From the NCBI GenBank assembly GCA_020846005.1, contig JADLEQ010000107.1:62001-126000 (forward strand): 64,000 nt of DNA, given 5' to 3'. The stretch comes from Polyangiaceae bacterium (GTDB lineage: Bacteria; Myxococcota_A; Polyangia; Polyangiales; Polyangiaceae). Positions 24,498-33,001 of this stretch are shown piece after piece (the first letter of the stretch is position 1; each line of letters opens with the position of its first letter). Under the pieces are notes generated by a model, which was not told the DNA's origin, searched no databases, and saw only the letters and a list, made by a program, of their open reading frames with translations. Both the position numbers and the translations under genes were made by a program.

Positions 24498-26417
24498 ATG
24501 CGCCGTACCGTCGTGCGTTCGCTCCAGATCGCGGCTGATCTGGTCGTCCTCTCCGCGGCCTTCTGGGCAGCGTTCGGCCTCCGCTTCGAGGGAGACCTGC
24601 CGTACGCCATGGTCAAGCGCGCCGCGTTCGCCTGGCCATACGTCGTGGCGCTGCAGTACGCCGTCCTGGCGACGCTAGGCGTGCCACGCATCGCCTGGCG
24701 TTTCGTCGGCATGCGGGACGCCATCCGGATCGGGCAGGCGCTGGGCGTCGCCGCCGTGTTGCTGGTGGTCGCCAGGCAGGTCGCCGCTGCACTCCGCCCG
24801 CAGTGGTGGGCCTTCGAGTACGCGTGGATCCCCCTCGGCGTCACCGCCATCGACCTCGCCTTCGCGTTCTTGGGCCTGGTTGGCCTGCGCGCGGTTCGTC
24901 GCCTCATGGCGGAGGGGCGCCCAGATGTGAGCGTCCCGAGGCGAGAACTCGCGCCGACGCTGCTCGTGGGCGCCGGCAAGGGGGGCCTGTTGGTCGCGCG
25001 CGAGCTCGAGGCCCGCCCCGATCTGGGCCTGCGGGCGATCGGCTTCGTCGACGATGACCCGATGAAGGTCGGCAGCTCGGTGCACGGGCTGCGCGTCCTC
25101 GGATCGACCAGCGAGCTCCCCGCCATCCTCGAGCACCATCAGGCGACGACCGCGCTCATCACGATGTCCAGCGCGCCCGGCGACGCGATCCGACGCATCA
25201 GCGATCGGTGTCGAGCGGCTGGCCTCGCCACCAAGATCGTACCCGGCCTGCACGAGATCGTGGGCGGCTCCGCTGGGCTCTCACGCATCCGGGACGTCGC
25301 GATCGAGGACCTGCTCCGCCGCGAGGCCGTGGCGCTCGACCAGGACGGTCTCTCGGCGTTCGTCAGCGGCCGCTCGGTGCTGGTGACGGGCGCGGGCGGG
25401 AGCATTGGCAGCGAGCTCTGCCGCCAGCTCCTGCGCTTCGGCCCCAGGAAGCTCGTGCTGGCGGAGCGCTTCGAGAACGCGCTGTTCGAGATCCACCGCG
25501 AGTTGGCTTCGGCGGGCACGGACGTGGACCTGGTGCCCGTGGTCGCCGACGTGACCGACGAGCTGCGCCTCCGGACGCTCTTCGAGCGACATCGGCCCGA
25601 GGTGGTCTTCCACGCCGCCGCGCACAAGCACGTGCCCATGATGGAGCGGGACCCCGGGGAGGCCGTGAAGAACAACGTCTTCGGCACGAAGACGGTCGCG
25701 GATCTGAGCGCCCGTTACGCAGCCGGCGTCTTCGTGTTGATTTCGACGGACAAGGCCGTGAACCCGACCAGCGTGATGGGCGCGACGAAGCGCGTCGCCG
25801 AGTGCTACGTGCAGACCCTGGCGAGCTCGGGCGCCACACGTTTCGTCACGGTGCGGTTCGGGAACGTGCTCGGCTCGAACGGGAGCGTGATCCCGATCTT
25901 CAAGCGCCAGATCGAGGCCGGTGGGCCCATCACCGTCACACATCCGGAGATGCGCCGCTACTTCATGACGATCCCGGAGGCCTCGCAGCTCGTCCTCCAG
26001 GCCGCGTCGATGGGGCGCGGGGGGGAGATCTTCGTGCTCGACATGGGCGAGCCGGTCAAGATCGTCGACCTCGCCCGTGACCTCATACGGCTCTCCGGGT
26101 TCGCCGAGTCGGAGATCGCGATCGAGTTCACCGGAGTGCGCCCCGGCGAGAAGCTGTTCGAGGAGCTGAGCTTCGATGAGGAGGCGGCGGACAAGACACG
26201 CCACCCGAAGATCTACGTGGGACGGCGGCGCGGGCCGGCGAGCGGGCTGGAGGCCGCGCTCGCGGCGCTCCGGCACGTCTGCGACGGCGCGGCTCCGGAG
26301 GACGTGCGCCAGACCCTGATGCGTGCGCTGCCGGAGTATCGCCCTCCGTCGCCGCCGGAGCCCCAGGGAGGCGTGGCGCAGGGACCGGTGGTCGAGTCGA
26401 CGGCGGGGATGGCGTGA
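24498..26417 (+). CDS. WbpM/CapD-type UDP-N-acetylglucosamine 4,6-dehydratase, membrane-bound
   Basis: 639 residues. Four hydrophobic helices at the N-terminus, then a first nucleotide-binding fold (LLVGAGKGGLLVA, about 158) and the catalytic extended-SDR domain beginning VLVTGAGGSIGSELCRQL (about 295). The active-site stretch reads STDKAVNPTSVMGATKR. Met takes the usual Tyr position before xxxK, as in the Ser-Met-Lys triad described for WbpM. Full-length members make UDP-4-keto-6-deoxy-GlcNAc, the parent of QuiNAc, FucNAc and bacillosamine-type sugars. A GGAGGCAGAGGA ribosome-binding site precedes the ATG. The stop overlaps the GTG of the sulfotransferase gene. The WbpV-like reductase and WbpL-like transferase about 3-6 kb on would complete the pathway. 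Confidence 0.93.
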   Translation: MRRTVVRSLQIAADLVVLSAAFWAAFGLRFEGDLPYAMVKRAAFAWPYVVALQYAVLATLGVPRIAWRFVGMRDAIRIGQALGVAAVLLVVARQVAAALRPQWWAFEYAWIPLGVTAIDLAFAFLGLVGLRAVRRLMAEGRPDVSVPRRELAPTLLVGAGKGGLLVARELEARPDLGLRAIGFVDDDPMKVGSSVHGLRVLGSTSELPAILEHHQATTALITMSSAPGDAIRRISDRCRAAGLATKIVPGLHEIVGGSAGLSRIRDVAIEDLLRREAVALDQDGLSAFVSGRSVLVTGAGGSIGSELCRQLLRFGPRKLVLAERFENALFEIHRELASAGTDVDLVPVVADVTDELRLRTLFERHRPEVVFHAAAHKHVPMMERDPGEAVKNNVFGTKTVADLSARYAAGVFVLISTDKAVNPTSVMGATKRVAECYVQTLASSGATRFVTVRFGNVLGSNGSVIPIFKRQIEAGGPITVTHPEMRRYFMTIPEASQLVLQAASMGRGGEIFVLDMGEPVKIVDLARDLIRLSGFAESEIAIEFTGVRPGEKLFEELSFDEEAADKTRHPKIYVGRRRGPASGLEAALAALRHVCDGAAPEDVRQTLMRALPEYRPPSPPEPQGGVAQGPVVESTAGMA

Positions 26418-27313
26418 GGCGCGCCGGCGCGCCAGACGCGGCGGTCGGCGAACCGCGACTCCCAGATTTCCTCATCGGCGGCGCGCCGAAGTGCGGGACG
26501 ACCTCGCTCACCGCCGCCCTCGCTCGCCATCCGGGCGTCTTCATCCCGGGGAAGAAGGAGCTGTCGTTCTTTCACGATGCCGCGTTCGCCAAGGGGCTGG
26601 GTTGGTACATGGACCAATTCCGCGGCGCGGGGCGAGGGCAGGTCGCGGGCGAGGGCACGCCGGACTACCTCGCCTCGGAGGTAGCCGCGAGACGGATCGC
26701 GCTCGCGGCGCCAGGGATGCGCCACGTCTTCCTGGTCCGGGATCCAGTGGCTCGAGCGCTGTCCCACTATCGATTCCGCTTCGGCACCGGCCGCGAGCGC
26801 CGTCCGCTGGCGCGGGTGGTGCGCGATGAGCTCACCCGCCCCGACGCGGATGATGGGTACGTCCTGCGGTTCAGCAGATACGCCGAGGGGATCCAACGCT
26901 ACTGGGATCTCTTCGGGCCGCGGCGCGTCCACGTCGTCGTCTTCGAGGAGCTCCTCGCGAGCCCAGCTGCTGAGCTGGCCGCGATCCAGCAATTCCTCGG
27001 CGTGCCGGTGGTCGTCGACACTTTGCCGCGCGAGAACGCCAGTCGCGAAGCCCGATCGCAGTGGGCGCTCCGCGCGGTCCAGGTGGTCACACGCTCGCAG
27101 GGCCCCGTGAAGCGGACGCTGCGAGTCCTCTTTCCGGATGCCCAGCGTCGCCAGGTGAGAGGCTGGGCGCTCCGCGCGCTCACCCGCAGGCCCGCGCGCT
27201 CCGTGCGGCTCCCCGACGGTGCCGAAGCGCTCGAGGCCGTACTGGGCGGGGAGCGGGCGGCGCTCGAGCGACTCCTCGGTCGGTCCATCGACACGTGGCG
27301 ACAGCTCAGCTGA
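26414..27313 (+). CDS. Sulfotransferase family protein
   Basis: 299 residues, GTG start overlapping the dehydratase stop (GTGA). The PAPS-binding motifs are present: GGAPKCGTTSLTAAL for the 5'-phosphosulfate loop (about residue 22-36) and VRDPVARALSHYRF for the 3'-phosphate site. FFHDAAFAKGLGWYMDQF and EGTPDYL fit the heparan/chondroitin-type Sulfotransfer_1 branch that also works on bacterial glycans. There is no signal peptide, so it should act in the cytoplasm on lipid-linked sugars or nodulation-factor-like lipids. Genetic coupling to a UDP-sugar dehydratase suggests that the surface polysaccharide carries sulfate. It converges with the next gene, with an 8-bp overlap at the 3' ends. Confidence 0.88.
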   Translation: MRRAGAPDAAVGEPRLPDFLIGGAPKCGTTSLTAALARHPGVFIPGKKELSFFHDAAFAKGLGWYMDQFRGAGRGQVAGEGTPDYLASEVAARRIALAAPGMRHVFLVRDPVARALSHYRFRFGTGRERRPLARVVRDELTRPDADDGYVLRFSRYAEGIQRYWDLFGPRRVHVVVFEELLASPAAELAAIQQFLGVPVVVDTLPRENASREARSQWALRAVQVVTRSQGPVKRTLRVLFPDAQRRQVRGWALRALTRRPARSVRLPDGAEALEAVLGGERAALERLLGRSIDTWRQLS

Positions 27314-28571
27314 GCCAGCCGGCTCGCGGCCTTGCGCCAACCCGCAGCGCGGCGGCGAGCGCCCGCTCGTACTTGGGGATCTGCGCCTCAAACGTGAAGT
27401 GGCGGTCGTAAGTGGCTCTCACGGCGTTCGCCAGCCGCTTCCGGTCGGCGATCGACCGCGCGACGGCGTCGAGTTGCTGAGCGAGCGCCTCGGGTCCCTG
27501 GGCCACGAGGCAGTCCTCGCCGGGCGTGAACTCCGGCGCACACTCGAAGGTCTCCGGGTAGCCGGCGCTGACCACACCGTGCGCGGCAGCCACCGTGAAC
27601 TTCGTTCGGAATCCCGTATCGAACCCATACGGCACGAGCGAGATGTCACCGGGGCGCAGCACGGACTCCAGACACGGGACGAAGCCGTGCATCGAGTGGA
27701 AGTGTCGCCGCGCCCACTCCCAATCAGCATCGCCCTCTTCGGCCGGGACCTGCCCCACCTGATGCCATTCGACAGGGCTCGCTCGCGTCACGACGGCCGG
27801 CCAAAGCCGCGCGCGGATCTCGGTGAGCACGGCTCGGTTTGCCGTGTTGTGGTTACCGAAGAGCAGCAACCGGGCGGGGGCTGCCGGTTCCCCGGTGCGC
27901 GCAGGGAGGGTGGGCCCGACGATGGGCACATGATCGGCCGCGATGCCGTGCTCGCGCAGCAGGCCGCAGGCCGACGCCGACACGGAGACGACGAGCGACG
28001 CTTCCCGACAGCACCGCAGCTCGAGCCGCTCCAGCTGCTCGGTGGACATCGAGTCGGGGCGGCGGAGCGCCGAGCGGAACCTGCGCCAGCCCTCGGGCCC
28101 ACTCGCGAGGTCGCCCAACCTCGGCGCGGGCCGGCTCTCGGCCCGCACGGCCTTCAGCAGGTACAGGAAGTCGTAGTGACCGTAGATGGTCGGGAAGCGA
28201 GTTCGCGGCGCGACCGCGATCCCGAAGGTGGTGTCGGCCCACACCAGATCGACCGCGAGGCGCTCTGCGAGTCGGAGGAGGCCGGTCGCGTACCCATCGC
28301 GATCCGGGAATCGGAGACGAAGTGTGTCGAGCTGGAAGCATCGCCCGGCCGCCCGCTGCGCCAGGCTCTCCCGACGCGCCGGCACCCAATGGACCTGCGC
28401 TGCGAGCGCCGCCACCTCGGGCTCGACTTCGAACGGCCCACCGCACACGGCCAAGTGGACCTCGTGGCCGAGCGCGCTGAGCGCCTGGAGGTTCTGGAAG
28501 GTCCCCAAGTCGCCGCCAGCTCGCGCTCGCGAGCGCGGGATCCGCCGATACGACACCTGCAGGATTCGCAC
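27306..28571 (-). CDS. GT4-like glycosyltransferase
   Basis: 421 residues, GTG start. The N-terminal MRILQVSYRRIPRSRARAGGDLGTFQNLQALSALGHEVHL is the first Rossmann fold of a GT-B enzyme with the usual Gly-rich loop. In the C-terminal half LLLFGNHNTANRAVL takes the place of the usual GRL.xxKG segment, and SLVPYGFDTGFRTKFTVAAAHGVVSAG holds the nucleotide-binding region; the usual EX7E motif is not obvious. This is close to the group-1 enzymes that use the poorly conserved 'Glyco_trans_1_4' layout. Donor unknown. It lies within the polysaccharide locus but on the opposite strand from its sulfotransferase neighbour. Confidence 0.8.
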   Translation of the reverse strand: MRILQVSYRRIPRSRARAGGDLGTFQNLQALSALGHEVHLAVCGGPFEVEPEVAALAAQVHWVPARRESLAQRAAGRCFQLDTLRLRFPDRDGYATGLLRLAERLAVDLVWADTTFGIAVAPRTRFPTIYGHYDFLYLLKAVRAESRPAPRLGDLASGPEGWRRFRSALRRPDSMSTEQLERLELRCCREASLVVSVSASACGLLREHGIAADHVPIVGPTLPARTGEPAAPARLLLFGNHNTANRAVLTEIRARLWPAVVTRASPVEWHQVGQVPAEEGDADWEWARRHFHSMHGFVPCLESVLRPGDISLVPYGFDTGFRTKFTVAAAHGVVSAGYPETFECAPEFTPGEDCLVAQGPEALAQQLDAVARSIADRKRLANAVRATYDRHFTFEAQIPKYERALAAALRVGARPRAGWLS

Positions 28572-28654
28572 CGGTGCGCGCTACCTCGCGTCCGCAGCTT
28601 CGTCAACACCGGCGCCACGACGCTCGGAACGCGACGACGCCGCCCGACGCCCAC

Positions 28655-29770
28655 TTATCCGAGGCCCAGCGCCTCGACCATCGCGGCGTTCACCTTTCGG
28701 ACGTCGTAGCGAGCCTCGGCGAGCGCGCGGCTGCGCTGCCCCATGCGCGGGATCAGCTCGGGCTCCCGCACGAAACGCTCCATCGCGGCGCGCAGCGCGC
28801 CCGGATCCCGCACCGGCACGAGGAAGCCGTTGTCACCGTGCCGGACCGTCTCGCGGCAACCCGGTGCGTCCGTCGTCACGATGGCGCGCCCGACCGAGAG
28901 CGCCTCGAGGACGGAGCGCGGAGTTCCCTCGCGATACGAGGGCAGCACGTAGACGCTCGCTCGTTCCAGCTCGGGGCGGACGTCGTCCACTGGGCCGGCC
29001 CATGCGAGCGCGCCGTCACGTTCCCAGCCGCGGACGACCGCCTCCGAGACGGCGGCGGGGTGCGAGTCGAGCGGGCCGACGAGCCTCACCTCCACTTCGG
29101 GGTGCGACGCGCGGAGCGCGCGGGCTGCCTCCGCGTACTCGAGGACGCCCTTCTCTCGCTGCACGCGCGCGACGAGCAGGAAGCGCGGCGGCGGAGCTGG
29201 CGGTGGGACGTGGGCGAAATGGGCGGTGTCGATCCCGGAACCCGCGACGAGGGCCACGCGCGCGCGCTTGCCCAGGACGCCGCGGCGGTGGAGCTCGTCG
29301 CGGTCGTCTGGGTTCTGGAAGATCACGCCGTCGACCATCCGGAGTGCAGCGCCGAGCAACGTGCGAGCCGTGGAGTTCACCAGCCGGCGCTCCGGTCGCT
29401 CGTCGATGAATGCGGTGCCGAGCCCCGTCATCAAAGCGTGCACGCGGCGCGCCCCCGCCAGGCGCGCCGCGAACGTGCCGTAGGCGATGATCTTGGGCGT
29501 GTAGCTCAGGACGAGCTCCGCTCGGAAGCGCCGGAGGTGCCTCGTGATCTCGCCCACCGTCCGAAGCTCCTGGCGCGGGGCAATCCCTTGGCGATCGAGG
29601 CCAAAGCTCGCATACTGCGCGCCGAGTCGGGCGATCCCGGCGCGGACCACGGGATCGTCGCCCCCGCCGAGCCCGAGCACGACGTGCCCGCGCCCAACCA
29701 AGTCGGCGATCAAGGCTCCCCGCAGGTTCAATAGGTACCGTGGATCTCCACCAACGATCGCGATGCGCAT
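28655..29770 (-). CDS. GT4 glycosyltransferase
   Basis: 371 residues. The start MRIAIVGGDPRYLLNLRGALIADL resembles WbpX/WcfS-type enzymes that transfer FucNAc or related sugars. The C-terminal part is canonical GT4: FLLVARVQREKGVLEYAEAARAL, then SVYVLPSYREGTPRSVLEALSVGRAIVTTDAPGCRETV with the EX7E pair. The ATG at 29770 overlaps the start codon of the divergent reductase gene in the palindrome CATG, so no promoter fits between the two starts. Its 84-bp spacing to the next gene on the same strand allows co-transcription. Donor sugar not assigned. Confidence 0.9.
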   Translation of the reverse strand: MRIAIVGGDPRYLLNLRGALIADLVGRGHVVLGLGGGDDPVVRAGIARLGAQYASFGLDRQGIAPRQELRTVGEITRHLRRFRAELVLSYTPKIIAYGTFAARLAGARRVHALMTGLGTAFIDERPERRLVNSTARTLLGAALRMVDGVIFQNPDDRDELHRRGVLGKRARVALVAGSGIDTAHFAHVPPPAPPPRFLLVARVQREKGVLEYAEAARALRASHPEVEVRLVGPLDSHPAAVSEAVVRGWERDGALAWAGPVDDVRPELERASVYVLPSYREGTPRSVLEALSVGRAIVTTDAPGCRETVRHGDNGFLVPVRDPGALRAAMERFVREPELIPRMGQRSRALAEARYDVRKVNAAMVEALGLG

Positions 29771-30758
29771 GAGGAACGACGCGCAGCATAGCGGAGCCAA
29801 GAGCGCGCGCAGAGCCGCGGTCGTGGGCGCGGGGGGCTTCCTCGGGGCTCGCCTGGCGGCGGGCCTCGCCCAGCGCGGTTGGGCCGTCCGCGGCCTGGTG
29901 CGCCGACCCGGAGTCCGGGTCTCCGGGGTGGAGCTGGTGCGCGGCGACGCCGCCGATCCCGAGGCAGTCGCGCGGGTCGCGAGCGGCGCGGACTGCGTGT
30001 TCGTCGTGGCGGCGTGGGTGCATCGGCGAGCCCGCGGCGCAGAAGCGGCCGCCGCGTGCTTCGCCGCGAACGCGTCGATCGCCCGAGCCTCGGCCGAGGC
30101 GCTCTCGAGCTCGGTTCGCCCGTGGCGAACGGTGTATGTCAGCACGAGCGCGGTCTATGGAACCCGTTTCCTCCAAGCCAGGGAGACGGATCCGTGTCAC
30201 CCGGCGACTCCGTACGCGGAAGGGAAGCTCGCCGGGGAGCGCCTGATCCTCGAGGCGGCGCGCTCGGCCGGGTTGCCTGCCGTCGTCCTGCGCCCTAGCT
30301 CGATCGTGGGGCCGGCGGCGCCTGGCAACGTGCCGCTGCTGCGCCGCGCGAGCGCCCTCGGGTGGCTGCCGCTGCCCGGGGGCGGGGGCGCGCCGAAGTC
30401 GATGGTGCACGTCGACACCGTCGTGGAGGCGTGCGCGAGAGTCGCCGTCGTGCCGCTACGACACGGGACGGTCCTGAACCTCGCGGACCCGGCGCCGGTG
30501 ACCCCCCGCGAGGTCGCGCTCGCGCTAGCCGCGTCCAGGGGCGACCGCCTACGAGTGACCTCCCTCCCTGTGGGCGCGGCTCGGCTCGTCACCCGGACCT
30601 GGGACTCGACCCTCGGTGGGCGCGCGGGGATCCCCCCCCTGGGAGCGTTCCTGGACACGTGGCTCGCGCCCGCCGTGGTCGACGTGGGCGCGAGTCGCGC
30701 CCGACTGGGGGACTATGTGGTGCTCGGCGCGCTCGAGTCGCTCGGGCAAGATGCGTAG
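29769..30758 (+). CDS. NAD-dependent sugar epimerase/reductase (WbpV-like)
   Basis: 329 residues from ATG 29769 (an in-frame ATG at 29763 is equally possible). Extended SDR: nucleotide loop AAVVGAGGFLGARLAAGL, DAADPEAV, YVSTSAVYGTR and catalytic TPYAEGKLAGE (YxxxK). The VVLRPSSIVGP and NLADPAPVTPREVA segments fit. The length and its place before a WecA/WbpL-like transferase gene match WbpV, the C4-reductase that makes UDP-D-QuiNAc (or FucNAc) from the WbpM product. This is the best reading, not a proof; UDP-Glc/GlcNAc 4-epimerase is the main alternative. Its start overlaps that of the divergent GT4 gene. Confidence 0.84.
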   Translation: MRNDAQHSGAKSARRAAVVGAGGFLGARLAAGLAQRGWAVRGLVRRPGVRVSGVELVRGDAADPEAVARVASGADCVFVVAAWVHRRARGAEAAAACFAANASIARASAEALSSSVRPWRTVYVSTSAVYGTRFLQARETDPCHPATPYAEGKLAGERLILEAARSAGLPAVVLRPSSIVGPAAPGNVPLLRRASALGWLPLPGGGGAPKSMVHVDTVVEACARVAVVPLRHGTVLNLADPAPVTPREVALALAASRGDRLRVTSLPVGAARLVTRTWDSTLGGRAGIPPLGAFLDTWLAPAVVDVGASRARLGDYVVLGALESLGQDA

Positions 30759-30770
30759 CGGACTCGGTGG

Positions 30771-31847
30771 ATGCCGGCAGCCCCGTGCGGGGGCGCTCCG
30801 GCAGCGGAGGCGGTGCCGCGCAGCGCTGCCGTCTGGTACGGTGCGGGCGCCGCGATGATCGTCCCTGCGCTCGTAGCCTTCGTAGTCGGCACCACCGGAA
30901 CGTGGGCTTGGAGGGGGTACGCGCGCCGCGCGATGCTCGACCTCCCCGGGGCACGCAGCTCGCACACCGCGCCGACACCTCGAGGCGGCGGTGTCGGCGC
31001 GCTGGGCGGCCTGGCCGCGGGGGTGGTGACCTCCATCCTGCGAGGGGAGGCCGGCTCGCGGGCGCTCCTCCTCGCCGCGGCGACGGCGCTCCTGCCGCTC
31101 GCTGGCGTCAGCCTCGTCGACGACGCGCGTGGGACGAGCGTGCGCGCACGCTACGCGGTGCACGTCGCCGCCGCCGCCGGGGCGGTGGCGTGGTTGGGAG
31201 CGGTCGAGCCCGCGTGGCTCCCGGGCGGGGCGGTCGTCGCCGCCATGATCAGCGCGATCGGCGTCACCGCGCTCGTCAGCTTCTACAACTTCATGGACGG
31301 GCTCGACGGACTCGTGGCCGGCTCGGGCGTGATCCAGTTCGGCTTCGTCGCCTGCTGGTCCGGGGAGCCGCTCTGGCTCGTCACGGCGGGCGGGCTCCTT
31401 GGCTTTCTGGTGTGGAACCGTCCGCCGGCCAGCATCTTCCTCGGGGACGTGGGCAGCACGGCGATCGGCGCCCTCGCCGGGCTCGCGATCCTCGCGGAGT
31501 GGCGCTCGCTCGGTATCCAGCACGCTTGCGTGGCGCTGCCGATCGTCGGCGACGCCATGTACACTCTCGCGCGGCGCGCGGCGGCACGGCAGAACCTGTT
31601 GCGGGCGCACCACAGCCACGTGTACCAGCGCCTGCTGCGCAGCGGCCTCTCGCACCGAGCGATCTCCGGAGCGTACGCAGCGCTGACGCTGGCTTGCGGC
31701 GTGGCGGTGAGCGTCGCGGGGACGATGGGCGCGGTCGGCGCGAGCGCGGTCGTGCTTGGCGCGCTCGCAGCAGCGGAGCTCCGCATCCTCCGGCGGGGCG
31801 TCCCCTTCGTCCGGCCGGCGGCAGCGTCGCCGGAGGCTGCCCCGTGA
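30771..31847 (+). CDS. WecA/WbpL-type undecaprenyl-phosphate sugar-1-phosphate transferase
   Basis: 358 residues from ATG 30771 (ATG 30855 leaves 330 and starts directly at the first helix). About ten hydrophobic helices. Family markers: LDLPGARSSHTAPTPRGGG near the first cytoplasmic loop, LVDDARG for the Asp-Asp metal site, YNFMDGLDGL, SIFLGDVGST and a C-terminal AHHSHVYQRLL basic loop. These fit the WbpL/WecA subfamily that links GlcNAc-1-P, FucNAc-1-P or QuiNAc-1-P to undecaprenyl phosphate at the cytoplasmic face. It would start each repeat unit. The WbpV-like gene ends 12 bp before it, and the next gene's GTG overlaps its stop. Confidence 0.93.
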   Translation: MPAAPCGGAPAAEAVPRSAAVWYGAGAAMIVPALVAFVVGTTGTWAWRGYARRAMLDLPGARSSHTAPTPRGGGVGALGGLAAGVVTSILRGEAGSRALLLAAATALLPLAGVSLVDDARGTSVRARYAVHVAAAAGAVAWLGAVEPAWLPGGAVVAAMISAIGVTALVSFYNFMDGLDGLVAGSGVIQFGFVACWSGEPLWLVTAGGLLGFLVWNRPPASIFLGDVGSTAIGALAGLAILAEWRSLGIQHACVALPIVGDAMYTLARRAAARQNLLRAHHSHVYQRLLRSGLSHRAISGAYAALTLACGVAVSVAGTMGAVGASAVVLGALAAAELRILRRGVPFVRPAAASPEAAP

Positions 31848-33001
31848 AGCTCACCCGGCCGCTGCGCGTCGCGCACGTCGCGACGGTGGATCTCACCCTG
31901 CGCTACCAGCTCCTCGGGGAGCTACGCCTCGTCCGCGACGCCGGTCACGACGTGACGCTGCTGTCCGCACGCGGGCCCGACACGACCGAGCTCGAAGCGA
32001 GCGGCTTCCGCCACCTCCACGTGCCCTTCAATCGGCGGCTCACCCCAGCACGCGATCTCGCCGCGCTCGCGCGACTCGTGGCCCACTTCCGGCGTGAGCG
32101 CTTCGATCTGGTCCACGTCCACACGCCGAAGGCGAGCCTCGTCGGCGCCCTCGCGGCCCGGATGGCCGGAGTCCCCCATGTCGTGGGGACGGCGCACGGG
32201 CTCCGCGTTCCGGTTGCCGGGGACCCCGCCACGCGCGCGGGCTGGATCGCGGCCGAGCGCGCCATAGCGAGCCTGGTGGACGTGCTGCTCGTCGAGAGCC
32301 GCGAGGACGCGGCCGCGGCCCCGCGCCTGGGGCTCCGCCCGCGCAGGGAGGTCCGCTGGATCGGCGGCGGCATCGACCTGGTTCGATTCTCGCCGTCTGC
32401 GCGCGCCGCGGAGCTTCGCGCCGGCGTCCGCGAGGAGCTCGGGGTCCCACCGGGAGCGCTGGTGGTGGGCTTCGTCGGTCGCCTGGTCGAGGAGAAGGGC
32501 GTGCTCGATCTCGTGCGCGCGATCGGCACGGTACGCCAGCGGATCCCAGGCGCACACGCGCTGATCGTGGGTGCTCCCGACCTCGAGAAGGCGGACGCCG
32601 TGCGGGTCACCGCCGGAGTCCGCAGCGGGCCGCGCGAGGGCTGCACGTTCACCGGACTACGGCACGACGTGGAGCGCCTGCACGCGGCGTTCGATGTGTT
32701 CTGCCTGCCTTCACGACGGGAGGGCCTCCCGCGCGTAGCGATGGAGGCGGCTGCTATGGGCGTGCCGTCCGTCCTGAGTGACGTGCGCGGTTGCCGCGAG
32801 ATCGTCGACGAAGGCGTGGAGGGCCTGCTCGTGCCCCCGGGGGACGTCCCTGCGCTCGCCGGCGCGCTCGAGCGGCTGCTGACGGACGCCGCCCTCGCCC
32901 AGCGGCTTGGGGCAGCGGCGCGGGAACGTGCGCTGCGCCAGTTCGACGAACGCGCGGCTGCGGCGCGGATCGTGGCGGTCTACGCCGAGCTCGCCGGGTG
33001 A
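31844..33001 (+). CDS. GT4 glycosyltransferase
   Basis: 385 residues, GTG overlapping the stop of the WecA/WbpL-type gene (GTGA). Canonical GT-B: RVAHVATVDLTLRYQLLGELRLVRDAGHDV at the N-terminus, VHVHTPKASLVGALAARMAG, and in the second half VVGFVGRLVEEKGVLDLVRAI, then VFCLPSRREGLPRVAMEAAAMGVPSVLSDVRGCREIV with the EX7E pair. The N-terminal and VHTPKA segments are close to enzymes that add the second sugar after WbpL-type initiation. It ends inside the convergent KpsC-like gene, overlapping it by 22 bp. Confidence 0.92.
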   Translation: MKLTRPLRVAHVATVDLTLRYQLLGELRLVRDAGHDVTLLSARGPDTTELEASGFRHLHVPFNRRLTPARDLAALARLVAHFRRERFDLVHVHTPKASLVGALAARMAGVPHVVGTAHGLRVPVAGDPATRAGWIAAERAIASLVDVLLVESREDAAAAPRLGLRPRREVRWIGGGIDLVRFSPSARAAELRAGVREELGVPPGALVVGFVGRLVEEKGVLDLVRAIGTVRQRIPGAHALIVGAPDLEKADAVRVTAGVRSGPREGCTFTGLRHDVERLHAAFDVFCLPSRREGLPRVAMEAAAMGVPSVLSDVRGCREIVDEGVEGLLVPPGDVPALAGALERLLTDAALAQRLGAAARERALRQFDERAAAARIVAVYAELAG

